A stretch of DNA of 17,618 nt from UBA5004 sp964342515 (lineage in GTDB: Bacteria > Patescibacteriota > Minisyncoccia > Phycocordibacterales > Zambryskibacteraceae). Shown here in pieces: positions 5,137-11,749 of the stretch. A program made the translations under genes and the position numbers. The stretch's first letter is position 1. Each line of letters begins with the position of its first letter. Under the pieces are notes generated by a model. That model made no database searches and was not told where the DNA came from. It was given only the letters and a program-made list of their open reading frames with translations. The DNA is taken from contig CAYFFP010000008.1 in assembly GCA_964342515.1 (NCBI GenBank), positions 1 to 17,618 on the forward strand, written 5' to 3'.

Positions 5137-6219
5137 ATGCCTCCAGAGAATCTTTCGACTGCTTCGCCGCAAGCCCCCGCGCCCAAGAGAAAGAAATCAT
5201 TTCTCTGGATTTTGCTTATTTTACTTCTCGCGCTTTTAGCCGCGGGGTATTTCTTAACGAAAACAAAATCGCCGTCCGAAATCAGCGGCTTGGAAGTGGC
5301 TCTGAAAATCGCAACTTTTCTGGATAAGACTTTTCAATCTGATGGAAGAATGCTGGGTGGATATACCTGTAGCGTGTCGGCCGCCGGCGGGTGTGTTCCC
5401 TTTGAACTGACGCCAGAACAGCCTCATGTTGGGCAGGCGATTTATTCCTTTTTCATTTTAGCGGAAGCCACTGGCGACCAATCTTATAGAGTTAAGGCGG
5501 ATCGGGCGATTAATTGGGTGCTGGATCATTGCGACGCTGACGCGAACGTCTGTGAATGGAACTATTTCCCACTTGTTAAATATTATGAAGAGACGGGAGA
5601 GGAAAAATATTTGACTCGTGGCATGCTTCCGCCTTCGGAGAAATTCTTAACCATGTCTACAGAGGACTTAGTAATCGGCAATGTCGGGCACAAACTCGCT
5701 TCTCTATACAAATTTACGGGAGATGTTCGTTTCAAGAATAGGTTAGTGGCCGTAGCTGACGCAGAGCTCATCAAACCCATAGAGAATCCAAACAGAACTT
5801 TCCAAGTTATCTGGTCTATATATTTGCCAGCCTACAAGATTACCAACGACGCCAGATATCTGCAGGCCTCGGAAACATTTTTCGACCATTACGACATGGC
5901 AGAGAGAACAAAACTCGAGAAGTTCGAAGATTCAGCGTCGATAATTTATCTCGTCAAGGCGGCTGACGGCTTACTGGGTCTAGCTAATGTAGTTGAAGAT
6001 AAACAAACATACAGAGACAAAGCTCACTTGGTATTGCAAGCCGTTATGAACAAGCTATGGGATACGCCAGAACATTCTATATTTAATAGCGATTACGGCT
6101 TCGTAGAAGATACTGTAGCTGATGACAAGAATGCCAAGAGAACTCTCTTTAATGGCTGGCTTATGAAGGTGTTCGTACTCTTAGCCAATGACAAATTTGA
6201 AGCGCCAAAAGCAATATAA
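5137..6219 (+). CDS. Membrane-anchored protein with helical, toroid-like repeats; function unknown
   Basis: A 360-residue protein with a Pro/Lys-rich cytoplasmic N-terminus, one transmembrane helix at about residues 22-41 and an outside domain. The domain has repeated helical units such as QPHVGQAIYSFFILAEATGD..YRVKADRAINWVLDHC and VGHKLASLYKFTGDVRFKNRLVAVAD. The A..a...TGD..Y...A rhythm is seen in alpha/alpha-toroid proteins such as several glycoside hydrolase and epimerase families, but I see no specific catalytic signature. Cys pairs (YTCSVSAAGGC, HCDADANVC) suggest disulfides. Start chosen at the ATG, not the in-frame TTG at 5119, because a -10 box sits six bases upstream. It abuts the YPx-repeat gene with no gap, so the two are probably one operon and act together at the surface. 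Confidence 0.75.
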   Translation: MPPENLSTASPQAPAPKRKKSFLWILLILLLALLAAGYFLTKTKSPSEISGLEVALKIATFLDKTFQSDGRMLGGYTCSVSAAGGCVPFELTPEQPHVGQAIYSFFILAEATGDQSYRVKADRAINWVLDHCDADANVCEWNYFPLVKYYEETGEEKYLTRGMLPPSEKFLTMSTEDLVIGNVGHKLASLYKFTGDVRFKNRLVAVADAELIKPIENPNRTFQVIWSIYLPAYKITNDARYLQASETFFDHYDMAERTKLEKFEDSASIIYLVKAADGLLGLANVVEDKQTYRDKAHLVLQAVMNKLWDTPEHSIFNSDYGFVEDTVADDKNAKRTLFNGWLMKVFVLLANDKFEAPKAI

Positions 6220-7293
6220 ATGAATAGGAAAATATTTTTCTTTCTCTTTATATTCACTATTAGCCTAATTTCCTACGGTTTTCTTGGAGTGCAATCCGCA
6301 AGTGCAGCATGCGAAGACCCTTGTGCTTGCAAACCGCCAGAACCACCAGAGCCATCTCCTTCTTATCCAGACTATCCAGACTATCCAGACTATCCAGACT
6401 ATCCAGACTATCCAGACTACCCATCTTATCCAGATTACCCCAGCTATCCGTCGTATCCCTCCTACCCTAGTTATCCAAATTACCCCTCTTACCCCAGTTA
6501 TCCAAGCTACCCATCATACCCCAGTTATCCGAGTTACCCCTCTTACCCAAGCTACCCATCATATCCAAGCTACCCATCATACCCCAGTTATCCGAGTTAC
6601 CCCTCTTACCCAAGCTACCCATCATATCCAAGCTACCCTTCATATCCCTCTTACCCCAGTTATCCGAGTTACCCCAACTACCCAAGTTACCCGTCCTATC
6701 CTTTAGACTACTCACTCTCTAACTCCGGAAATTCAAGCGTGACAAAGGTTTCCGGCAATGCGTTTACTCAGAATACTGTCACGCGCACTATTTCTGGAGG
6801 AACCACCCAGCCAGTAACCATCTCGGTTTCTGGAACCCCTTCAGGAGTTTCTTACTCGGTTAGCTCAAATCCATGTAATCCGACTTGTAGCTCAACCATC
6901 ACTTTCACCGTAACTTCAAGCGCGCCGGTGGGTACGCATCCAATTACCGTTACCGGCCAGCCCTTAAACAAGCAGACCAGTTTCAATCTGATAATTAACG
7001 GCAGTCCCATTACCGTCTCTTGTTCGGCAAACCCGTCTACTATTCTTGTGGGCCAAAGCGTAACATGGCGGGGGGATATCACCGGCGGCATCGCGCCTTA
7101 CACCTACAGATGGTCCGGTACGAACATTCCGACAAATCCCGCTCCATCAACAAACCCCTATTCCAAGACATACACAACAATAGGGCAGAAGACCGCAACG
7201 GTCCAAGTCACTGACAGCGACGACTTGCAGGCAAACTGCGTTGTTCCCGCCACGGCCCAAGTGAACTTCAACCCCGACTTCGAGGAGTTTTAG
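6220..7293 (+). CDS. Secreted protein with tandem Tyr-Pro-x repeats and Ig/PKD-like domains
   Basis: A 357-residue exported protein. It has a signal peptide ending ..VQSASAA at about residue 30, then a short Cys/Pro-rich segment (CEDPCACKPPEPPEPSPS). Next come 37 consecutive YP[D/S/N] triplets (residues about 49-161), the first ones YPD and the rest mostly YPS. Two beta-sandwich-like domains follow: about 165-265 (SGGTTQPVTISVSGTPSGVSYSVSS..) and a PKD-like domain about 268-350 (VSCSANPSTILVGQSVTW..GGIAPYTYRW..ATVQVTDSDD). No catalytic motif, membrane anchor or sorting signal was seen. Tyr-Pro-rich repeats suggest an extended, possibly adhesive or spacer region; this is inference. The start codon follows the upstream stop directly, so it is translated from the same message as the 5137 gene. 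Confidence 0.85.
   Translation: MNRKIFFFLFIFTISLISYGFLGVQSASAACEDPCACKPPEPPEPSPSYPDYPDYPDYPDYPDYPDYPSYPDYPSYPSYPSYPSYPNYPSYPSYPSYPSYPSYPSYPSYPSYPSYPSYPSYPSYPSYPSYPSYPSYPSYPSYPSYPSYPSYPNYPSYPSYPLDYSLSNSGNSSVTKVSGNAFTQNTVTRTISGGTTQPVTISVSGTPSGVSYSVSSNPCNPTCSSTITFTVTSSAPVGTHPITVTGQPLNKQTSFNLIINGSPITVSCSANPSTILVGQSVTWRGDITGGIAPYTYRWSGTNIPTNPAPSTNPYSKTYTTIGQKTATVQVTDSDDLQANCVVPATAQVNFNPDFEEF
6364..6702 (+). repeat. Tandem 9-base repeat array encoding (Tyr-Pro-x)37
   Basis: Nine-base units TAY-CCN-xxx repeat 37 times plus a final Tyr-Pro. The first six are near-identical TATCCAGAC. Further on a higher-order unit of 63 bases (seven triplets) is repeated twice exactly (6505-6567 and 6568-6630), with a decayed third copy. 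The array has expanded recently and can change length in frame. Confidence 0.95.
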
Positions 7294-7314
7294 GGTATTT
7301 GTGTGGATAGTTTG

Positions 7315-7342
7315 TTGCAAGAAAAATTGTAAGTAGTATCAT
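7315..7342 (+). promoter_or_regulatory. Promoter of the 7350 gene (near-leaderless)
   Basis: TTGCAA, 16-base spacer, TATCAT, then seven bases to the ATG at 7350. No Shine-Dalgarno sequence lies between. Confidence 0.55.
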
Positions 7343-7349
7343 AAAATAC

Positions 7350-7859
7350 ATGAATTCAAATTCGAAATCATTTAAAGGAGCTCTGCTCATTATAGGCTTG
7401 CTTGTAATCGTCGGAATTTACTTATTGGTAGAGAAAGAGGTCTCCAATACCCAAACTCCAGTAAATGAAAATACTTCAGAGGAATCTTTCAACTTCTCGC
7501 CGCTTACGGGAGATGAAAGGGCGGCTCTCAACGCGCCTAAATCCGCCGCTTCAGAGCAAGCCATTTTTGCCCACGCTGAAGCGGTGCATAAAATCGCGGT
7601 CGCGACGGATTCCGTGGTCGTCGGGGCAGAATGCCGCACTTCTCCCGCGGCGGTGAAAATCGCGAAAGGGAAGAGTCTTAACTTTAAAAATTACGACTCC
7701 ATTGCCCATACCATAATATTCGACGCCACTCATTCAGTGGTTGTGCCGGCGAATGGCAATGCCTCCCTCACTCTTAGTTTTGGAGAACCTCTCCACATAT
7801 ACGGTTATGGATGTGAATTAAGTGAAAATCCGGTAGGAATGGTTTTGATTGCTGAATAA
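7350..7859 (+). CDS. Membrane-anchored cupredoxin-like protein
   Basis: A 169-residue protein with a transmembrane helix at about 10-28, an outside linker, and a C-terminal beta-rich domain (about 87-169) of cupredoxin-like pattern: AVKIAKGKSLNFKNYDSIAHTIIFD...VVPANGNASLTLSF..PLHIYGYGCELSENPVGMVLIAE. His120 in the AHTI loop and Cys155...Met164 in the last loop correspond to type 1 copper ligands His, Cys and Met. The usual second His between Cys and Met is missing, and Cys95 could instead tie up Cys155 in a disulfide. Copper binding is therefore possible but not secure. It has its own promoter and lies 22 bases before the first of three Cys/His repeat proteins. Confidence 0.7.
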   Translation: MNSNSKSFKGALLIIGLLVIVGIYLLVEKEVSNTQTPVNENTSEESFNFSPLTGDERAALNAPKSAASEQAIFAHAEAVHKIAVATDSVVVGAECRTSPAAVKIAKGKSLNFKNYDSIAHTIIFDATHSVVVPANGNASLTLSFGEPLHIYGYGCELSENPVGMVLIAE

Positions 7860-7881
7860 CTCTATATCTTCTTAAACAGTT

Positions 7882-8895
7882 TTGCGAAACACGGCGATCA
7901 TCGTACTTGTTGTCATTGGCATTTTGGGCATCCTTTCAGTTACTTGGTTAATCAAACCCGCGAATGTATCTACTGCCGAAAAAACTGATGAAAAGTATTG
8001 GCGGGATCGTATTGAGGAAATAGGGGCAGACAGCGCCTATGAAGAATTTTTAGCCAAATACGCCGGTATTTCCATTGGCGAACAGCATACTCAAGCCCAT
8101 ATATTCGGCAACGCGTTATATAAAGCCGCAGGTTTGCCCGGGATTACTGTTTGCGATAGAAATTTTAACTTCGGTTGTTACCATGAATTTATCGGCTGGG
8201 CTGTTCAAGAACATGGGCTTTCGGTGGCGTCTTCTTTAAACGAAAATTGTCTGGAGAAATATGAGAGTGTCGCCTTGGGATGCCAGCACGGTATAGGGCA
8301 CGGAGTTCTCGCAAGTCTCGGGTATGACTATGAAAATTTGGCTCAGGCGCTTGAAGTATGCGGAGAGCTTAGAGCGCAGCCGGAAGTGGGGGGCTGTTTC
8401 GGAGGGGCATTCATGGAATACAATCTCCGCACTATTTTGGGGGATGAGAGCGCGCCCCGCCCGCTGGATGCGACTCTAGGGCGGCACTATCCTTGCTCAA
8501 GGGTGGAAACTCAATATAAAAATGCGTGTTATTACGAACAACCCCAGTGGTGGCAAAGTCTCCACTTCAAAGATTGGGGGAAGAAAGAGACGCGTCTGCC
8601 GATGTTTAAACATCTTGGAGAATTGTGCAGTCAGGCCAAAGATTTAAGCTACCAAATCCGGTGCTATCGGGGTATCGGAACAAATGCTCCGCCGATCGTT
8701 AATTCGGATTTAGAAGAAATGAAATTAGTTTGCCAGAATATGCCCAATCATACCGGGGAAATAAATTGTCGGGCGGCCGCGGCCGGAGTGTTTCAAGAGA
8801 TTAACCAGCTTTATGGAAAAGAATGGCGGATGTGCGAGGATTTGTCGGAGAGCGACAAAACAGAATGCATACGAATCGCGCAATCTCCGCGCTAG
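7882..8895 (+). CDS. Cys/His-rich repeat protein, paralog 1 of 3; unrecognised family
   Basis: A 337-residue protein with an N-terminal transmembrane or signal helix (5-24) and an outside domain. I do not recognise the family. Conserved with its two neighbours are HTQAH (69-73), CYHEFIG (99-105), CQHGIGH (134-140), CFGGAFMEY (172-180, Glu179) and YPC..(10)..CYY (205-218). Cys pairs spaced C-x(10-12)-C recur (123/134, 160/172, 205/216 and at least three more near the end), suggesting disulfide-linked helical hairpins of about 34 residues. The His-rich motifs could bind a metal. Start: a TTG at 7882, the first possible start after an in-frame stop at 7873; there is no Shine-Dalgarno sequence. 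It is probably cotranscribed with the cupredoxin-like gene upstream. Confidence 0.8.
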   Translation: MRNTAIIVLVVIGILGILSVTWLIKPANVSTAEKTDEKYWRDRIEEIGADSAYEEFLAKYAGISIGEQHTQAHIFGNALYKAAGLPGITVCDRNFNFGCYHEFIGWAVQEHGLSVASSLNENCLEKYESVALGCQHGIGHGVLASLGYDYENLAQALEVCGELRAQPEVGGCFGGAFMEYNLRTILGDESAPRPLDATLGRHYPCSRVETQYKNACYYEQPQWWQSLHFKDWGKKETRLPMFKHLGELCSQAKDLSYQIRCYRGIGTNAPPIVNSDLEEMKLVCQNMPNHTGEINCRAAAAGVFQEINQLYGKEWRMCEDLSESDKTECIRIAQSPR

Positions 8896-8914
8896 GACGC
8901 GCATACAAGTTTGC

Positions 8915-8923
8915 TGTTATAAT
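8915..8923 (+). promoter_or_regulatory. Extended -10 promoter of the 8933 gene
   Basis: TGTTATAAT is an extended -10 (TGnTATAAT). Nine bases separate it from the ATG at 8933, so the leader would be only a few bases long. Confidence 0.6.
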
Positions 8924-8932
8924 ATCGCTTAA

Positions 8933-10126
8933 ATGGCGGATTTAAATCGGTTTAAAAAGATTGGGCCGGCGCTTCTGGTCATAGGAGCCGGAATTATTTT
9001 TTATAATTTGCCCACTGCCAGCGCCTCGCCTCTAGAGGAAGCCAAAAGTATTGCCGACGCGTGCGGAGATGTGACGGGGGATCGGGTCGAACACGAGAAA
9101 TGTGTCGCCAAGGGGTTTGCCACGGCGGGAGAAAAGCACGGGGTGGATTTTATCGAGAAAGTTCTCACGGCTTATCAGAGCATTAATACCGGATACCAAA
9201 GTTATCAAAATTGCCACGTTCTCGCCCATCGCATCATGAATGACTTGGCTTCGCGAGAACCCGGCAAGTGGAAGAAACTTATCGGGGAGCTTAGCCCCGA
9301 ACAACTCGACCCGACCAGATGCGGAGGAGGATTTATGCACGGTATCTTGGAAGTCCGGGCGGGAGAAGACCCGGATTTTAAGGTAAATGCCGGTCTTTTT
9401 GACGATATATGCAGGGATAGCGTACCGGTCGAGTCTTCGACAAGCTGCGCTCATATCCTCGGGCATCTGGCGCTAATTGAAGCGTACGGCAGTCTTGAGG
9501 AAGCTTTTAAATCCTGCGACGGACTTTCCGGGGAATTTCTATTTCAGTGTTACGGAGGTATTTTTATGGAGGATTCTATGCGGACCAATCTGGAAGTACA
9601 CGGGATCGCCGAGTTGCCCACGCGTAATTTAGAGTGGTTTGAAACCCAATTGGCTCGCTGCAAGCGTTATGAGTCTCAACCTGAAGTGGCTAACGGATGT
9701 TGGTATGACTTGCCGGAAGTGTTTGCCCAAACTCACAATTATGATTTAAAGAAGACGTACGATTTTTGCGCCACGGCGCCGAGTCAAGGCGCCTACGACC
9801 ACTGCTATATAAGGGCCTCCTATCTTGTGGCTCTGGTGCCGCCGAACTTGTTCAAGGATTTTTATGCCGCAGAGCTCTGCTCGGCATACTTGCCGGAAGA
9901 CGAGAGACACATGAGATGCGCGCAAGGGGTAGTCGGGGCTCCTCTCTCGGGTTCTTTACAGTTACTTCCTCGCACTCTGGCGTTTTGCGCTCAAAGACCT
10001 CAGGGGGTAAAGTCTCAATGCTATGATTCGATTGTTCGACACATCAAACATGCCAAGCTCTCTGCCGAAGAAGAAGGCAGGCTTTGTAATCAACTTCCAG
10101 AAGAGGCGAAACAAACTTGTTTATGA
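8933..10126 (+). CDS. Cys/His-rich repeat protein, paralog 2 of 3; unrecognised family
   Basis: A 397-residue exported protein with a signal peptide ending ASAS at about residue 32. The family motifs are NCHVLAH (Cys94, His95, His99), CGGGFMHGILE (130-140, His136), CAHILGH (172-178, His174/His178) and CYGGIFMED (206-214, Glu213). Then come ARC..(12)..CWYDLPE and four C-terminal units with C-x(10-12)-C, for example FCAQRPQGVKSQC and LCNQLPEEAKQTC. A period near 34 residues suggests a disulfide-stapled helical solenoid. The conserved C-H-x3-H and C-x-H-x3-H motifs look like metal or heme ligands, but no CxxCH cytochrome motif is present. The stop overlaps the start of paralog 3 (ATGA), so the two are coupled. 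Confidence 0.82.
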   Translation: MADLNRFKKIGPALLVIGAGIIFYNLPTASASPLEEAKSIADACGDVTGDRVEHEKCVAKGFATAGEKHGVDFIEKVLTAYQSINTGYQSYQNCHVLAHRIMNDLASREPGKWKKLIGELSPEQLDPTRCGGGFMHGILEVRAGEDPDFKVNAGLFDDICRDSVPVESSTSCAHILGHLALIEAYGSLEEAFKSCDGLSGEFLFQCYGGIFMEDSMRTNLEVHGIAELPTRNLEWFETQLARCKRYESQPEVANGCWYDLPEVFAQTHNYDLKKTYDFCATAPSQGAYDHCYIRASYLVALVPPNLFKDFYAAELCSAYLPEDERHMRCAQGVVGAPLSGSLQLLPRTLAFCAQRPQGVKSQCYDSIVRHIKHAKLSAEEEGRLCNQLPEEAKQTCL

Positions 10127-11289
10127 AAGATTTCCTGAGACGGCCGAGGATTTTCGGTTTTCTGGCGCTAATATTTATAGCGGCCGCTATTTTTAGCGTA
10201 ATTGGGGCTCCTTTTAAGTCTGAAGCGGTTGAAAAGCGGGAACTGCTCGCCTCAATCAACGGTTGCCTTTCCAGTTCCGGAAAGAATACTTGCTTCAAAT
10301 CTTTGGCGGGAGAGTGGATAAGGCGTGACAATATAGACAAGGTCTTTAATCTTGTTGAAGAAAATCAAGAGACTCCGGGAATCTTTGAGAATTGCCATGT
10401 TATGCTCCATTTTCTCGGGCAGGCCGCTTATAAGAAATATGGCGATGTTACCGAAACTCTCAAGCGGGGGAGTCACGCCTGTTTTGCCGGATTTTATCAC
10501 GGCACTCTCGAAGGTTATTTTATAGAAAACAATCTCTCGGTTTATACCGAGGACGACACGGCCAAACTTAAGGAAATGATACCCGCCATTTGTCTTGAAG
10601 AGAAGGCGGAAATACGGAAGGATTATCTCGAATGTCTGCACGGCCTCGGACACGCCTTCATGTTCGCGACTGACGGAGAGTTACCGCTTGCCCTTAATCT
10701 CTGTGACGCGCTGGGAGAAAGTGAGAAGGCTCGCTGGTGTTACAGCGGAGCGTTTATGGAAAACTCTACCAGCACCACCAACCCGGACCATCCCAGTAAG
10801 TATCTTAAAGCTGATGACCCGCTGTACCCATGCAGTATTCTAGAAAATAAATATCTGAACACCTGCTATATCTTGCAGAGTATGCATATCGTGGATAAAA
10901 CAAAAGCTGACTGGCCTGCCGTAGCTACTTTTTGCCGACAGATACCAGAGGCCTATCGCAAGGCCTGCTTTGATGGAATGGGGCAAAGTCTTTCCGGATT
11001 TAGCACTGACCATACAGTTATAAGAGACGTTTGTCTTTCTGTTGAAACAGAATATCTCAAAGAGTGTATTGAGGGCGTTGTCGGAGCCATAGGAGCGAAA
11101 TATAATCCTCCATTCTCCAAAGTTCTCGATTTCTGCTCAGTTTGGAGCAATGAGGAAAAGAGCATGTGTTATGAAGCCGCTTTCGACAGGATGAATAACT
11201 GGCCCGTCAACCAAAGGGAGTTGAGAAAGTTTTGCGCGACGGTAAATAATTCTTTTTTGACAGAAAGCTGTCTTAGCAGGCTCGAATAA
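10123..11289 (+). CDS. Cys/His-rich repeat protein, paralog 3 of 3; unrecognised family
   Basis: A 388-residue protein with a hydrophobic N-terminal helix (10-29), probably an uncleaved anchor. Same architecture as the two genes before it: NCHVMLH (Cys91, His92, His96), CFAGFYHGTLE (110-120, His116), CLHGLGH (161-167), CYSGAFMEN (196-204, Glu203), YPC..(10)..CYI (227-239). Four clean C-terminal units follow with C-x(10-11)-C and 33-34 residues between units (FCRQ.., VCLS.., FCSV.., FCAT..). Start chosen at the ATG overlapping the upstream TGA; an in-frame TTG two codons earlier is less likely. It is convergent with the cupredoxin gene on the other strand, nine bases away, with no terminator between them. 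Confidence 0.82.
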   Translation: MKDFLRRPRIFGFLALIFIAAAIFSVIGAPFKSEAVEKRELLASINGCLSSSGKNTCFKSLAGEWIRRDNIDKVFNLVEENQETPGIFENCHVMLHFLGQAAYKKYGDVTETLKRGSHACFAGFYHGTLEGYFIENNLSVYTEDDTAKLKEMIPAICLEEKAEIRKDYLECLHGLGHAFMFATDGELPLALNLCDALGESEKARWCYSGAFMENSTSTTNPDHPSKYLKADDPLYPCSILENKYLNTCYILQSMHIVDKTKADWPAVATFCRQIPEAYRKACFDGMGQSLSGFSTDHTVIRDVCLSVETEYLKECIEGVVGAIGAKYNPPFSKVLDFCSVWSNEEKSMCYEAAFDRMNNWPVNQRELRKFCATVNNSFLTESCLSRLE

Positions 11290-11298
11290 TTAGTTATC

Positions 11299-11733
11299 CT
11301 AAGATTTGCCGAAGAGTCGTGAAAAGAATGCTTTGAGTTTGGCCCAGAACCCCGGGTTCTCCAAGGTCGGACCTTCAGAAACCTCTTTCTCACCTTCTAC
11401 AACCGTTATGGCGCCTGTCATATGCGGGCTAAGATGGTCATGCATTCTCCACGTGCCCACTTTCTCAAACTTGAATTTCCATGACGCGCCCGGGGCAACT
11501 CCTTTTTGAGGGTCAAACTCCGGGTAAATTGCGTGAGTCGGGTGGAAGTTTGAAGCCGGCCAACGGTCTACATCGTCGTTATTTATGAATACTACCACAT
11601 CACCCTGAGTAATCGTAAGCTCTTTAGGCTCGAAGCCCCCACTTGTCATTCTGATTATATGCTCCTCATTAGCTTCGCCGTGAGCGGAAATAAAAAATGG
11701 AGCAAGTAGCGCTAAAATTAAAAATTTTTTCAT
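11299..11733 (-). CDS. Secreted cupredoxin-domain protein lacking the type 1 copper cysteine
   Basis: A 144-residue exported protein with signal peptide MKKFLILALLAPFFISAHG, followed by a plastocyanin/azurin-like domain: GGFEPKELTITQGDVVVFINND, SNFHPTHAIYPEFDP, and GTWRMHDHLSPHMTGAITVVEG. In blue copper proteins the last loop is HCxxHxxM. Here Asp99 replaces Cys and the following His is Ser102, while His98, His100, His104, Met105 and the earlier His64/His67 remain. A colourless copper site or another metal is possible. The C-terminal GFWAKLKAFFSRLFGK is an amphipathic basic helix that could touch the membrane. The frame extends upstream, but the signal peptide fixes the start at 11733. It is divergent from pilB, with only 16 bases between start codons. 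Confidence 0.88.
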   Translation of the reverse strand: MKKFLILALLAPFFISAHGEANEEHIIRMTSGGFEPKELTITQGDVVVFINNDDVDRWPASNFHPTHAIYPEFDPQKGVAPGASWKFKFEKVGTWRMHDHLSPHMTGAITVVEGEKEVSEGPTLENPGFWAKLKAFFSRLFGKS

Positions 11734-11737
11734 GTGG

Positions 11738-11743
11738 TAAAAT
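11738..11743 (+). promoter_or_regulatory. -10 box of the pilus operon (leaderless configuration)
   Basis: TAAAAT followed by six bases (ATTAGC) and the pilB ATG at 11750. The 16-base gap to the divergent cupredoxin start also has to serve that gene; TAATAT eight bases before its ATG on the minus strand is the best candidate. No strong -35 was seen for either. Confidence 0.5.
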
Positions 11744-11749
11744 ATTAGC

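Noticed and set aside
6364..6715. Tandem repeats considered as a CRISPR array, and long frames in other phases
   Set aside because: The repeats have no spacers and are in-phase codons of one protein. The other frames exist only because of the 9-base periodicity.
8933..11289. Cys/His motifs considered as multiheme cytochromes
   Set aside because: No CxxCH motif occurs in any of the three paralogs. The Cys pairs are 10-13 residues apart and regular.
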